DNA from: a virus
Length of the DNA stretch: 33,064 nt
Reading direction: 5' to 3' (one strand)
Virus record (IMG/VR): IMGVR_UViG_3300030118_002532
Span: 1 to 33,064 of that record
Part shown: one piece after another, positions 25,127 through 32,371 of the stretch
Layout of the letters: each line of letters opens with the position of its first letter
Numbering within the stretch: the stretch's first letter is position 1
Translations under genes and position numbers: made by a program
Notes under the pieces: generated by a model
What the model was told of the DNA's origin: nothing
Seen by the model: the letters and a program-made list of their open reading frames with translations, nothing else
Database searches by the model: none

Positions 25127-25855
25127 TTATATCTCCGGATAATAAGTTCTAGGTGTTACAAATAAACTAGAAGAAGATCCATCATTTTGTAATGCTCTTT
25201 GTAGTTCATCTTCATATAACATTTTTAAATCTTGCACTCTTTCAGGTTTGAATTTTAGAGCTAAATAGTATGCAAGTCCTGCAGTCATACATGGTACAAA
25301 TCTATATGGCACATCCGCATCGTTTGTATATTTACCCACGTCATCAATTCTTTTAGCATAGTAATAATTAATTTTATTACCAGCTTCGTTTGGACCAGGA
25401 GTTAAGAATAAAGTTATTGTTACTCTATCAATAAATCTTTGTACAAAATATTGAGTTGGTGTTCCTTTTGCTGATTTACTTGCAAATGATTGATAAACAG
25501 ATCTGTTTACTTTTGTTAATGGAAAATCAATGTTTTCTGCATTTCTGTATGAAGCTTCTAAAACATCGTCAACTCCATAAATAGCATTTGCATCAGAAGT
25601 ACCATCAGATGTTGATCTAAACATTGTATAAACAGCTTGACCATCTACCAAGATTAAATCATTATTTGCGATTTCCCAATAATGAAGACCTCTGTTGGCC
25701 CACTCTTGAAACATGATATTCAATGATCTTCTTGCAGAGCTTAACTGTTGACCGGTTACACCAGTCATAGCTATTCTCTCATAGGATTCATGAACTATTT
25801 CATCTATCGAAAACCCTTTTTCAAAGGTTGTTGTTCCTGAAGTAGTGTTAGCCAC
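25127..25855 (-). CDS. head-tail connector/adaptor (P22 gp4-like)
   Basis: A 242-aa, mainly helical protein with FSIDEIVHESYERIAMTG (residues 15-32), then SARRSLNIMFQEWANRGLHYW (about 40-60), and a helical end YRFVPCMTAGLAYYLALKF then VQDLKMLYEDELQRAL. The SARRSLNIMFQEWANRG motif with following short beta segments is typical of adaptor proteins that plug into the portal ring in P22-like and related phages. It is the first of the connector set. The role (DNA retention, tail attachment) is inferred from family and position; the family match is by eye. Confidence 0.78.
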   Translation of the reverse strand: MANTTSGTTTFEKGFSIDEIVHESYERIAMTGVTGQQLSSARRSLNIMFQEWANRGLHYWEIANNDLILVDGQAVYTMFRSTSDGTSDANAIYGVDDVLEASYRNAENIDFPLTKVNRSVYQSFASKSAKGTPTQYFVQRFIDRVTITLFLTPGPNEAGNKINYYYAKRIDDVGKYTNDADVPYRFVPCMTAGLAYYLALKFKPERVQDLKMLYEDELQRALQNDGSSSSLFVTPRTYYPEI

Positions 25856-25864
25856 TTAGACCTC

Positions 25865-26149
25865 CTACTTATCAAATAACAGAGTCGCTGCTGCTATATT
25901 AGTAAATAAGGTTACTTCAATTCCACCAGGAAATAAAACTCCGTCTTCCGGTATGTTAAATGCAAATACATCAGTATTAGGTATGTCTATATCAAAAAGA
26001 ACTGTAGCATCAGTAGCGTCTGAAAAAGTAATTCTTCCAGCTCCACCACCATCAGAGGCAACACTTATTCCTCTAAGTCTAGTTCTTCCAGTAAATACAA
26101 CACCTGTTGCTGTTACTCGTTGGGCAAATACATCTGATTTAAAACTCAT
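25865..26149 (-). CDS. small beta-rich virion protein (94 aa)
   Basis: A 94-aa protein of predicted beta strands (SDVFAQRVTATGVVFTGRTR, GAGRITFSDATDATVLFDI, FAFNIPEDGVLFPGGIEV). It resembles the small head- or tail-decorating beta-sandwich proteins of marine phages. It sits between the lectin protein and the connector gene, with RBS AAGGAG before the ATG. A capsid-vertex or fibre-support role is possible; nothing in the sequence decides it. Confidence 0.7.
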   Translation of the reverse strand: MSFKSDVFAQRVTATGVVFTGRTRLRGISVASDGGGAGRITFSDATDATVLFDIDIPNTDVFAFNIPEDGVLFPGGIEVTLFTNIAAATLLFDK

Positions 26150-26170
26150 ATTTTTTCTCCTTCAATTTGA

Positions 26171-27379
26171 TTATGCTCCTCCAGGATTGACATTAACTGT
26201 CATACTGTAAATAATACTATCTGCAGTTCCATCATTCACTGAAAAATTAAAACTAGCGTAAGGACTACCATTTCCACCAGCATCTGTAAAAATAAAGTTA
26301 CCTGCATTAATATCAGCTGTAGTTATGTTTTGACCTAAAGTTACAGCAACGCCATCCAATGATAATGTTCCCGTACCTGGTAAAGATTCAACAGAAACAT
26401 GAACCATAGTATCACCATCTCCGTCGTTGTAATTAAAGTCACTAACATTAAATGTATAAGGACCAGTTCCTTCCGTATACGTAACTGTGCTGTTAGCTGC
26501 AGTTGGTGGTAAGTTTGCTTGTCCAGCTGAAGCATTATCTTCTCTTGGCGGTTGTGTTTTATATGGGTGTGATACAGGCAATTGGCTTTGTAAACCATAT
26601 TTATATGCTAAATAACCTTCACATTTTTGAATAAATTCTTCTGAATCTGTAAAACCATTAGTTGCACATTGAGCTAAAACACACTCTCCTACCGAACCAC
26701 CCATGTTTTTACCACCGGCTGCGGCAGTCATAAGTTCAAAACGTACACTATTACCCATATTATTAGTATAATCAGTTCTTATACCAACCTGAGTTCCATC
26801 CATTCTAATTCTAACAGTGTTATCACTACTACTTAAATCAGTAACAAGTATGTGTGGACCAGAATAAGGATTACCAGAAAAATCAATGTTGTTTCCTATA
26901 CCTAAATCATTTGAGTTAAATTTACCATCAAACTGAGTAGAGTTACTTGTTTGTACTTGTGCAATTCTACCGTCACCATCTAACATGTTCCATAGAGTGT
27001 CATTGTTTTTATCAACTGTTCCTATGTCTACTAATTGAATTATAGTCCAGTTACCATTTTTTGGTACACCAACACTAAATCTAGTAACAGAAGATAAGTT
27101 TTGACCACCTGATCCTGAGAAAGTAAGAGCAGGTACACCGTTAATACTTCCTCCAGTATTTGGGCCAGAACCAGAACCTTGAAGGTTCCATTTACCACCG
27201 GCAACTAAATTGTTCCAAGATGTAACTGCTGTTCCAGCTGTTACTATAGAAGAGGCAACATCAGCTCTCCACCATCCTTGTAAAGGAGAAAGTTCGGCTC
27301 CAAATCTTTCGTTCGTATCTGGTAACCAAAGGTTTTGTCCTACGTTTCTTATTCCAAATTGTAACTTTTTATCTATCAT
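26171..27379 (-). CDS. lectin-like plus cadherin-like host-contact protein (402 aa)
   Basis: A 402-aa protein with two parts. Residues about 30-275 read as a concanavalin-like lectin domain with GWWRADVASS (35-44), VTSWNNL (52-58) and the C-terminal EGYLAYKYGLQSQLPVSHPY (254-273), typical of phage lectin domains. Residues about 288-400 form a cadherin/Ig-like domain (LPPTAANSTVTYTEGTGPYT, DGDTMVHVSVESLPGTGTLS, NITTADINAGNFIFTDAGG), with acidic loops that may bind calcium. It follows the fibre gene at 27421-27963 in a unit with its own promoter. It is probably surface-exposed and may bind sugars on the host or particle. The domain calls are solid by pattern; binding is inference. Confidence 0.83.
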   Translation of the reverse strand: MIDKKLQFGIRNVGQNLWLPDTNERFGAELSPLQGWWRADVASSIVTAGTAVTSWNNLVAGGKWNLQGSGSGPNTGGSINGVPALTFSGSGGQNLSSVTRFSVGVPKNGNWTIIQLVDIGTVDKNNDTLWNMLDGDGRIAQVQTSNSTQFDGKFNSNDLGIGNNIDFSGNPYSGPHILVTDLSSSDNTVRIRMDGTQVGIRTDYTNNMGNSVRFELMTAAAGGKNMGGSVGECVLAQCATNGFTDSEEFIQKCEGYLAYKYGLQSQLPVSHPYKTQPPREDNASAGQANLPPTAANSTVTYTEGTGPYTFNVSDFNYNDGDGDTMVHVSVESLPGTGTLSLDGVAVTLGQNITTADINAGNFIFTDAGGNGSPYASFNFSVNDGTADSIIYSMTVNVNPGGA

Positions 27380-27420
27380 AATTTATTCTCCTTAATTTAT
27401 TAGTTAATTATTGTTTAAGA

Positions 27421-27963
27421 TTATTGATAATCTTTACCAATGTTTGCTAATAAATTAGTTCCATCATTATAGACAGTTACAACATCAATGTCGCCTGCTG
27501 ATAATGAAAGATCAGGGAATCCACCTGGAAAAATACAACCAGTAAACGCACCTGTACGTCCACCTGTTCCATCTTGAGTTATTGTGATAACTAAGTTTCC
27601 ACCTGTTGGAAAGTTAGTAATATTGAAAGTTGCGTTGTCTGCTAGCGTAACTGCAAACTGACTTCCTGTTGAATAGTCTACTTCAATCGTTGCTGCAGAT
27701 GGTAATGTTACAACTGGATCTTCAGGGTCAATATCTCCAAAACTTAAAGCTCCTGCTCCGTTAGTAACTAACGCTTGACCTGCAGTACCGTCTAAAGCAG
27801 GTAATGTAAAGCTTACGTCAGCAGCTGTTGCTGTCGATGCTTTTAAAGAAACTAATTTTCCGTTAGTAGAGTTAAGTAATTTAAACTCTCCATCAGTTCC
27901 TTGTGACGTAGTTGTTTGTTCTTTTCCAGCTATTACTGGTCCTGTAAATGTAGTTCTTGCCAT
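27421..27963 (-). CDS. short fibre/spike protein sharing the N-module of the large fibre (180 aa)
   Basis: A 180-aa beta-rich protein. The N-terminus matches that of the 679-aa fibre in order and spacing: FTGPVIAG (6-13), GEFKLL, SFTLPALDG then GQALVTNGAGALSFGD (62-77). A short beta tip follows (ATFNITNFPTGGNLVITITQ, VVTVYNDGTNLLANIG). The shared N-module probably attaches both to the same virion site, with different tips. It has a strong RBS (GGAGG) and its own candidate promoter (28047-28075). It is the first gene of the lectin cassette. Confidence 0.78.
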   Translation of the reverse strand: MARTTFTGPVIAGKEQTTTSQGTDGEFKLLNSTNGKLVSLKASTATAADVSFTLPALDGTAGQALVTNGAGALSFGDIDPEDPVVTLPSAATIEVDYSTGSQFAVTLADNATFNITNFPTGGNLVITITQDGTGGRTGAFTGCIFPGGFPDLSLSAGDIDVVTVYNDGTNLLANIGKDYQ

Positions 27964-27984
27964 AATTTTATCCTCCTAGTTTTT

Positions 27985-28025
27985 AAACACAGTCTCTAGG
28001 CCGTCGACTATACGCGTCTGTGTTT
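27985..28025 (-). promoter_or_regulatory. stem-loop in the leader of the fibre/lectin transcript
   Basis: AAACACAG (27985-27992) and CTGTGTTT (28018-28025) pair over 8 bases with a 25-base, GC-rich loop. It lies between the candidate promoter and the RBS of the fibre gene, so it would form near the 5' end of this mRNA. There is no T-run after it in the minus direction that would make a good terminator. A leader stability or regulator-binding site is possible. Confidence 0.45.
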
Positions 28026-28046
28026 TTATAAATGTATAGTGTGATT

Positions 28047-28075
28047 TTTATACAACAGTTTTAAGTAGAGTGCAA
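28047..28075 (-). promoter_or_regulatory. candidate sigma70 promoter for the fibre/lectin cassette
   Basis: On the minus strand TTGCAC (28075-28070) precedes TATAAA (28052-28047) with exactly 17 bases between. It lies in the longest intergenic gap (27964-28122), which otherwise holds a leader stem-loop and two weak short hairpins. Transcription would start near 28040 and read into the fibre and lectin genes. Confidence 0.5.
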
Positions 28076-28122
28076 GAGATCCCGTAGTGTGGATTGGATT
28101 TTTCCAACGATGTAGCTTTTTA

Positions 28123-28332
28123 TTAAGTAGCTACTGAAACTTGTGGAGCCGAACCTTCAACTGTGTTCTGTTTGTGGGCAATCGCTGCTTCTTCTAGCTT
28201 GATCTTTGTGATGATCTCTCTAACTTTGTCATCAATTCTGACCATTTCAAGAGTGTATCTGTCCTCAGCCAGAAACTCCTGTTCCCACTTCAACTCCAAG
28301 GACCTTTTTTGTTTGTATAGGTCTTGTATCAT
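28123..28332 (-). CDS. small helical protein of unknown function (69 aa), start chosen at internal ATG
   Basis: A 69-aa charged, helical protein (MIQDLYKQKRSLELKWEQEF then DRYTLEMVRIDDKVREIITK), probably a coiled coil. A longer frame starts at 28347, but the sequence GAGGAGG (28339-28345) sits just inside that extension and exactly six bases before the ATG at 28332, so I choose 28332. It overlaps the upstream 86-aa gene by 68 bases in another frame, an unusually long overlap here. The function is unknown; a small virion or assembly role is possible. Confidence 0.65.
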   Translation of the reverse strand: MIQDLYKQKRSLELKWEQEFLAEDRYTLEMVRIDDKVREIITKIKLEEAAIAHKQNTVEGSAPQVSVAT

Positions 28333-28525
28333 TGATAACCTCCTCATAGGTTATTCTGTATTTGTTGGAATCAAATGTATTATCTCCAACATGTTCCCAT
28401 TTTATATCATTTACTCCTAGTTTGTCAACTATAGCTTGTTCAAGGGAAATAGCGTTATCTTCTGATAACACGTCAAATTTTGCATAATAATCGTACGCAT
28501 TTATAGTCACGAGGAACTTTTTCAT
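28265..28525 (-). CDS. small protein of unknown function (86 aa)
   Basis: An 86-aa frame with mixed beta/alpha pattern: KKFLVTINAYDYYAKFDVLS, then AISLEQAIVDKLGVNDIKW and a Gly-rich end. The start lies three bases after the stop of the 68-aa gene and lacks a clear RBS, so it depends on coupling. The first half has a believable amphipathic pattern; the second half shares its DNA with the next gene. Either both are real or this gene is shorter than drawn. The function is unknown. Confidence 0.55.
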   Translation of the reverse strand: MKKFLVTINAYDYYAKFDVLSEDNAISLEQAIVDKLGVNDIKWEHVGDNTFDSNKYRITYEEVINDTRPIQTKKVLGVEVGTGVSG

Positions 28526-28528
28526 AGA

Positions 28529-28735
28529 TTAATAGTTCGATATCTCTTCTTTTTTCGTCTTTAAAAATTCTAATTTTGTTTTTGCTAAAGCTACTTTAGT
28601 ATCATTTGAGCTTTTTTCAATTATCTTTTCATTTCTTTTTATACCTTCTTCAATTCTTTCTAAACATCTTTCTTTATTGGGTGGTCTCCAATTAGGATCT
28701 TCAGTTAATATTTTTAAACGTTTATATACACCCAT
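28529..28735 (-). CDS. small helical protein of unknown function (68 aa)
   Basis: A 68-aa charged, Lys/Glu-rich protein with a short N-terminal region (MGVYKRLKILTEDPNWRPPN) and a long helix (ERIEEGIKRNEKIIEKS then ALAKTKLEFLKTKKEEI) that looks like a coiled coil. It is the first gene after the capsid gene and the hairpin at 28751-28773. It has no recognised family and could be an assembly accessory or early-late switch protein. The RBS is weak. Confidence 0.6.
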   Translation of the reverse strand: MGVYKRLKILTEDPNWRPPNKERCLERIEEGIKRNEKIIEKSSNDTKVALAKTKLEFLKTKKEEISNY

Positions 28736-28750
28736 AGTAGTTTTCTTTAG

Positions 28751-28773
28751 TGAGGGGCGAAGATCGCCCCTCA
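28751..28773 (-). terminator. strong hairpin after the major capsid gene (terminator or mRNA 3' stabiliser)
   Basis: TGAGGGGCGA (28751-28760) and TCGCCCCTCA (28764-28773) form a perfect 10-bp stem with a three-base loop, 12 bases past the capsid stop. It is very stable for this AT-rich genome. The bases after it on the minus strand (CTAAAGAAAACT) are not a T-run, so it is at most a weak terminator. More likely it raises the level of capsid mRNA by partial termination or protection from 3' decay. Confidence 0.6.
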
Positions 28774-28784
28774 GAATTTAGCTA

Positions 28785-29711
28785 TTACGCTCCAGCAGAA
28801 GCATACATACCTCTTGGATCAGAGAATCCAAAAGAGTATCTTTCTCTTGCTTTGTATCTAACGTTACCAGTGTCAAAGTCACCTTCCATTGAAGTTTTGA
28901 TTGGTGATCTGTTGAACATCTTCATACCATTAGGTACATCAGTTTTGATATAGAACGCATCTGTATCAGTTAAGTAATGGTTAATTACATAACCTTGAGG
29001 TACCATTCCTCTAGATACGATTGCATTAATATCGTTATCTGCTGTTCCCGTTCTACCTTTTGATTCCATTAGTCTCTCTGCTGTAAACTGCTGGTTAGGG
29101 TGAATGATTAATTTCATTCCTCTAGCAGCGATTTTTAGACCTCTTTCATCAGTGAAAGCAGAAATATCGATTAGAGATTGCTCTAATGATGTTTCGTTAA
29201 GGTCAGCAGGAGTTTGCAATTGGTTAGAGAACGTTCCAGCTAATGTAGGGTGGTTCACAATTGCTCCACCTGCATTATTACCGAAAAGTGATACTCCGTC
29301 ACCACCTGCAAAGTTTCCATCGAAACCATTGTTTAGGACGTTAGCCGCTTTAACTTGTTTAGTATTAGCCATAGATCTAGCTAATGCTTTTGTATATCTA
29401 GACGCAAGTCTGTCATACAAGTTGTCTTCAATTGCTTCTTCAGTAATTGAAAACGCTAAAGCGATTGTTTCGTGCGTATAACGAGAAGTGAAAGTCTCTT
29501 GAGCATCATCGAATGATACACCTTGACCTTCAGCTTTAACTTGTGCGTTACCGAATCCAGATAACATTACTTCCTCTTCGAAAGCTCTGTCTGAAGTTTC
29601 GATATCGTAAATCTCAGCGTGTTCGTTCTCGTAGTTTTTGTATTCCAAGCCGAATAGTGCATTCAGACCTGGCTCTAGTTCTTTAACTAGTTGTGATCGT
29701 GATATTGCCAT
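28785..29711 (-). CDS. major capsid protein
   Basis: A 308-aa protein with the composition and layout of an HK97-fold major capsid protein. It has an N-terminal helix (AISRSQLVKELEPGLNALFG), then ETFTSRYTHETIALAFSITE (residues about 72-91) and a central spine region with NTKQVKAANVLNNGFDG. A P-domain-like segment (RGLKIAARGMKLIIHPNQQF) and a C-terminal MKMFNRSPIKTSMEGDF then RYKARERYSFGFSDPRG complete it. It follows scaffold and decoration genes and precedes connectors, the standard place. It is presumably the most abundant virion protein; a strong hairpin follows its gene. No N-terminal prohead cleavage site is evident by eye. Confidence 0.9.
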   Translation of the reverse strand: MAISRSQLVKELEPGLNALFGLEYKNYENEHAEIYDIETSDRAFEEEVMLSGFGNAQVKAEGQGVSFDDAQETFTSRYTHETIALAFSITEEAIEDNLYDRLASRYTKALARSMANTKQVKAANVLNNGFDGNFAGGDGVSLFGNNAGGAIVNHPTLAGTFSNQLQTPADLNETSLEQSLIDISAFTDERGLKIAARGMKLIIHPNQQFTAERLMESKGRTGTADNDINAIVSRGMVPQGYVINHYLTDTDAFYIKTDVPNGMKMFNRSPIKTSMEGDFDTGNVRYKARERYSFGFSDPRGMYASAGA

Positions 29712-29735
29712 AGTATTTTATCTCCTATTCCTAGC

Positions 29736-30389
29736 TTAGTTTATGTACAAGTTACTTGCAGAGTTAACTACAACGACCATGTTTGCACCAGCTGCTGTAA
29801 TGTCTTTGTTCTCAGGCGCACCAGCGACTCTGACAACTTTCCACATTTTTGTAGTAGCTGAACCACCGGCAACATTTAAAAGTACAGTCGATTGACCGTC
29901 TTTGTTGTCAGTAGCTGTAAACGATGTTACGTTAAAGCTTTTTCCGTTGTTACTTGTTGGGCAAGCAGCATCTGTTTTAATCATGTATTCTTGAATTGGA
30001 TCGTCATTCACGAATGCTTGACCGTTGCTGTTACCTGTATTGAAGTCAGTTCCAAAGATTGTCCCTGCATCCACTGAATTTGCAAATCTTGGTTTGCTTG
30101 TAGAGCTATCAACGTAAAAAATTCCGTTGAATACACCTACTAACAATGTGTCAGCTCCGTTATCGTAAGCTGCACCACCATTAGCTGCATCATCTGTAGT
30201 TGCGAAACTAGCATCTTGTAAAAAACCTTCAGCTCCGCCTGCACCTTGCAGTGAAACTGGATTATTTTTGTAGATACCTACACCTAAACCTGACTCGACT
30301 AGGTATTCAGATTGACCGCCGATTGAAGGTGTATTCCCCAATCTTTCGATCATCTTTAAACCAAAGCCTGTTGTTGAGCTATTAGCCAT
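29736..30389 (-). CDS. probable capsid decoration/head protein (217 aa)
   Basis: A 217-aa Gly/Ala/Asn-rich, beta-type protein directly before the capsid gene. Segments such as GVFNGIFYVDSSTSKPRF, SFNVTSFTATDNKDGQSTVL and KMWKVVRVAGAPENKDI fit a small beta-barrel that coats the capsid. A candidate promoter and a UUCG-loop hairpin precede it, with a good RBS (AAGGAG), so it may be highly expressed with the capsid protein. No enzymatic motif is seen. Confidence 0.7.
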   Translation of the reverse strand: MANSSTTGFGLKMIERLGNTPSIGGQSEYLVESGLGVGIYKNNPVSLQGAGGAEGFLQDASFATTDDAANGGAAYDNGADTLLVGVFNGIFYVDSSTSKPRFANSVDAGTIFGTDFNTGNSNGQAFVNDDPIQEYMIKTDAACPTSNNGKSFNVTSFTATDNKDGQSTVLLNVAGGSATTKMWKVVRVAGAPENKDITAAGANMVVVVNSASNLYIN

Positions 30390-30406
30390 AGTTGTTTCTC
30401 CTTAAT

Positions 30407-30433
30407 GTGCCTGTCCCGAAGGACCTCCAGCAC
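30407..30433 (-). promoter_or_regulatory. 5' leader stem-loop with UUCG tetraloop
   Basis: On the minus strand a GTCC/GGAC stem is capped by TTCG, with an outer GTGC/GCAC pairing and a small internal bulge. It begins about where transcripts from the candidate promoter at 30441-30469 would start, and ends just before the AAGGAG ribosome binding site. A stable hairpin at the extreme 5' end commonly protects mRNA from decay. Expression enhancement of the decoration/capsid genes is inference. Confidence 0.5.
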
Positions 30434-30440
30434 GGGTTTT

Positions 30441-30469
30441 ATTTTAATTTAGCGGGTAGGAATTGTTAA
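30441..30469 (-). promoter_or_regulatory. candidate sigma70 promoter for decoration and capsid genes
   Basis: On the minus strand TTAACA (30469-30464) precedes TAAAAT (30446-30441) with a 17-base spacer; each hexamer has five of six consensus bases. It starts in the gap just after the stop at 30474. It would give a separate transcript for the decoration and capsid genes, which need the highest expression. Confidence 0.55.
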
Positions 30470-30473
30470 AAAA

Positions 30474-30935
30474 TTAACGTTTCTTTGTACCACCAAAAGT
30501 TACACGCGTTTGTCGATCAGCATTGATCGGCATACTAGGATGTTGTTCCCTCATAAGATCGTTGTCTATTGCTTCGTTTCTCTCCTGAGTTTGTTTTCTA
30601 AAGTACTCAGTTCGAGATTGTGCGATCTCTTCCGGTATCCTTGCCAACACAAGGCCACCAACTCCAATCACTCCTGCGTATTTTCCTTCCTTCATAGTAG
30701 GGTAAATTTCATCTGGATATTCATCAGCTCTCACTAATTCATAACCTGATCTTAATTTACCAGACATGTTTTTAGTATCGTCAAATCCTAAAACCTCTGT
30801 CCGTAGCCATCTATGTTTGAAACCCTTTGGCGCAGGTGGTGCATCTAAAGATGATGGGGGAGCCCATGTCGTAGGTCTAACCTCTTTAGCCCTAGACTGG
30901 CTTGCACGAGTGGTTTTTTTAGTTTCTTTTGTCAT
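30474..30935 (-). CDS. conserved virion-associated protein (153 aa)
   Basis: A 153-aa protein with a basic, disordered N-terminus (TKETKKTTRASQSRAKEVRP). A conserved-looking core follows: PKGFKHRWLRTEVLGFDDTK, then SGYELVRADEYPDEIYPTMK and GVIGVGGLVLARIPEEIAQ. The C-terminal tail is charged. It lies between scaffold and capsid genes, as in other marine podoviruses, and may be a minor head or scaffold-associated protein. No catalytic motif is visible. The start follows the scaffold stop by three bases. Confidence 0.72.
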   Translation of the reverse strand: MTKETKKTTRASQSRAKEVRPTTWAPPSSLDAPPAPKGFKHRWLRTEVLGFDDTKNMSGKLRSGYELVRADEYPDEIYPTMKEGKYAGVIGVGGLVLARIPEEIAQSRTEYFRKQTQERNEAIDNDLMREQHPSMPINADRQTRVTFGGTKKR

Positions 30936-30938
30936 ATG

Positions 30939-31892
30939 CTATACCTCCTTCGTGATTTTTAACTGTTTCGCATATTCTTCCAGTGGCACACCTAATTTTT
31001 TAGCGATTGCTACCTGTGAAGGTGTGAGAGACACAGTTTTGCGACCTGGTTTGACAGAACGTCTAGCCGAAGCTACAGTTCGTACAGGTTTGGTCGTTTC
31101 CCTTTCCTCATTTGTATCAAATTTGTGAGGGAATTCAAGTCTTATTCTTTTGTCAACTTCTGCGTAATATTCGTCAGTAGCTGGATCAAAACCTTCATCG
31201 TCCACTAGTTTTTTGTGTATATCAAAAGCAGTGTAAGTCATTGCAGTATCTTTACCAAACCACTTATTATTTTCAGCCCAATCCTGTGCTTTTGGATCAG
31301 GTTCTCTAGTTGGTTCAGTTTTTCTAGATGGTGTAATGTTTACAGGTCTGTCTAAAAGCTCGGCTTTAGATGTTGTGTTTTTCTGCTCTTCTAATCTTGC
31401 TTCCTCGTAACCAAGTCTAGCAATTTCTTTTTGAGCAGTAACTTCAGCTTCTAAATCTCCAGCTTCTCTGGCAGCTGCTAATGTTGCATAAGTAGCTTTA
31501 AGATTAGATTTAATTTTTTCTTCTCTATCTTTTAAACCACTTGTTTCTAGTTGAGAGTATTTTTTCTTAAGACTATCAGAAGTTGCTTTAATTGATCGTG
31601 CATACTCTAAAGCTTCTTCTTTTTGTCTTTCAGCTTCTCTCATTTTTGTAGTAAGTTTATCAATTCTTCTTTTGACTCTCTTACTATATGATTCTAATTC
31701 TTCATCTTTCTCTTGCCCTTCTTCTACAGGCTTTTCTTTCGCTGGTTCAACAGATGTTTCTACCTGTTCAACTTTTACTTCTTTCTCTTCTTTTGCTTGT
31801 TGTTCTTCTGGCACATCAACATCTACATCAGGTCCTGATGTATCAATGTCTACCATAGGAACATCTTTTTTTTCTTCGTTGTCTATTGGCAT
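30939..31892 (-). CDS. capsid scaffold-like protein (317 aa)
   Basis: A 317-aa acidic/coiled-coil protein. Residues 1-65 are very acidic with Asp/Glu/Val repeats; 65-175 are a long heptad-rich coiled coil (KRVKRRIDKLTTKMREAER and following). A conserved patch AQDWAENNKWFGKDTAMTY lies near 208-226, and the tail is basic (ARRSVKPGRKTVSLTPSQVA). This acid-coil-basic layout just upstream of the capsid gene is characteristic of phage scaffolding proteins; the basic end would bind the inside of the capsid protein. The RBS is AGGAGG-type. Assignment is by architecture and position. Confidence 0.8.
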   Translation of the reverse strand: MPIDNEEKKDVPMVDIDTSGPDVDVDVPEEQQAKEEKEVKVEQVETSVEPAKEKPVEEGQEKDEELESYSKRVKRRIDKLTTKMREAERQKEEALEYARSIKATSDSLKKKYSQLETSGLKDREEKIKSNLKATYATLAAAREAGDLEAEVTAQKEIARLGYEEARLEEQKNTTSKAELLDRPVNITPSRKTEPTREPDPKAQDWAENNKWFGKDTAMTYTAFDIHKKLVDDEGFDPATDEYYAEVDKRIRLEFPHKFDTNEERETTKPVRTVASARRSVKPGRKTVSLTPSQVAIAKKLGVPLEEYAKQLKITKEV

Positions 31893-31909
31893 AGTTTCCT
31901 CCTATGTGC

Positions 31910-32371
31910 TTAAATGTAATGCAACATAAATTCTGGGTCAGCAACAGTCCCCAAAACTTCGTCGTCGTTAAGAATACGGACTTCTCCGCCTTCTATTGGT
32001 AATCGTGATCCAGCGTACCTTGCAAAGATCACCCAATCTTTTTCTTTACACCATGCGCCTTCAGGAAATTTTTCTTTATCCTTATATGCGTCTGGTCCTA
32101 TTTTTAAAACATAACCGCAGTTAGTTGCAATCCTTGCTTTATCTAAAGATTCTTGTGAAAATATTAAACCACCTTTTGTTTTTTCTTTTGGTGTAAAAGG
32201 TAAAACTAAAAGTCTCCAACCAGAAGGTTCTGGTAGGTTGTCTATTACTTTGTCAACGTTTGTTTCGTCGACTCTTTTTAATTTCTCTTCTTTATCTTGC
32301 TCTTTATATTTTTCTTCAAGAGCCATTTTTATCTTCGGGCTTTCCGAAGTCGATAACGTTTCCTTGCTCAT
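31910..32371 (-). CDS. groES: phage GroES-like co-chaperonin
   Basis: A 153-aa protein with an N-terminal charged helical extension (residues 1-45) and a GroES domain. The domain has GWRLLVLPFTPKEKTKGGLI (51-70, containing the mobile-loop KGGLI), CGYVLKIGPDA (84-94), KDWVIFARYAGSRLPIEGG (110-128) and VRILNDDEVLGTV. The family forms a seven-membered lid on GroEL, and phage versions such as T4 gp31 help fold capsid proteins. The chosen start has a strong RBS (GGAG seven bases before ATG) but overlaps the upstream gene by 56 bases; the ATG at 32326 would reduce this to 11. Its place before scaffold and capsid genes supports a capsid-folding role. Confidence 0.85.
   Translation of the reverse strand: MSKETLSTSESPKIKMALEEKYKEQDKEEKLKRVDETNVDKVIDNLPEPSGWRLLVLPFTPKEKTKGGLIFSQESLDKARIATNCGYVLKIGPDAYKDKEKFPEGAWCKEKDWVIFARYAGSRLPIEGGEVRILNDDEVLGTVADPEFMLHYI

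Noticed and set aside
28085-28122. Short hairpins (TTGGA/TCCAA and GTAGCT/AGCTAC) after the 69-aa gene
   Set aside because: The stems are only 5-6 bp and AT-rich, with no T-run on the minus strand. There is not enough to call a terminator.
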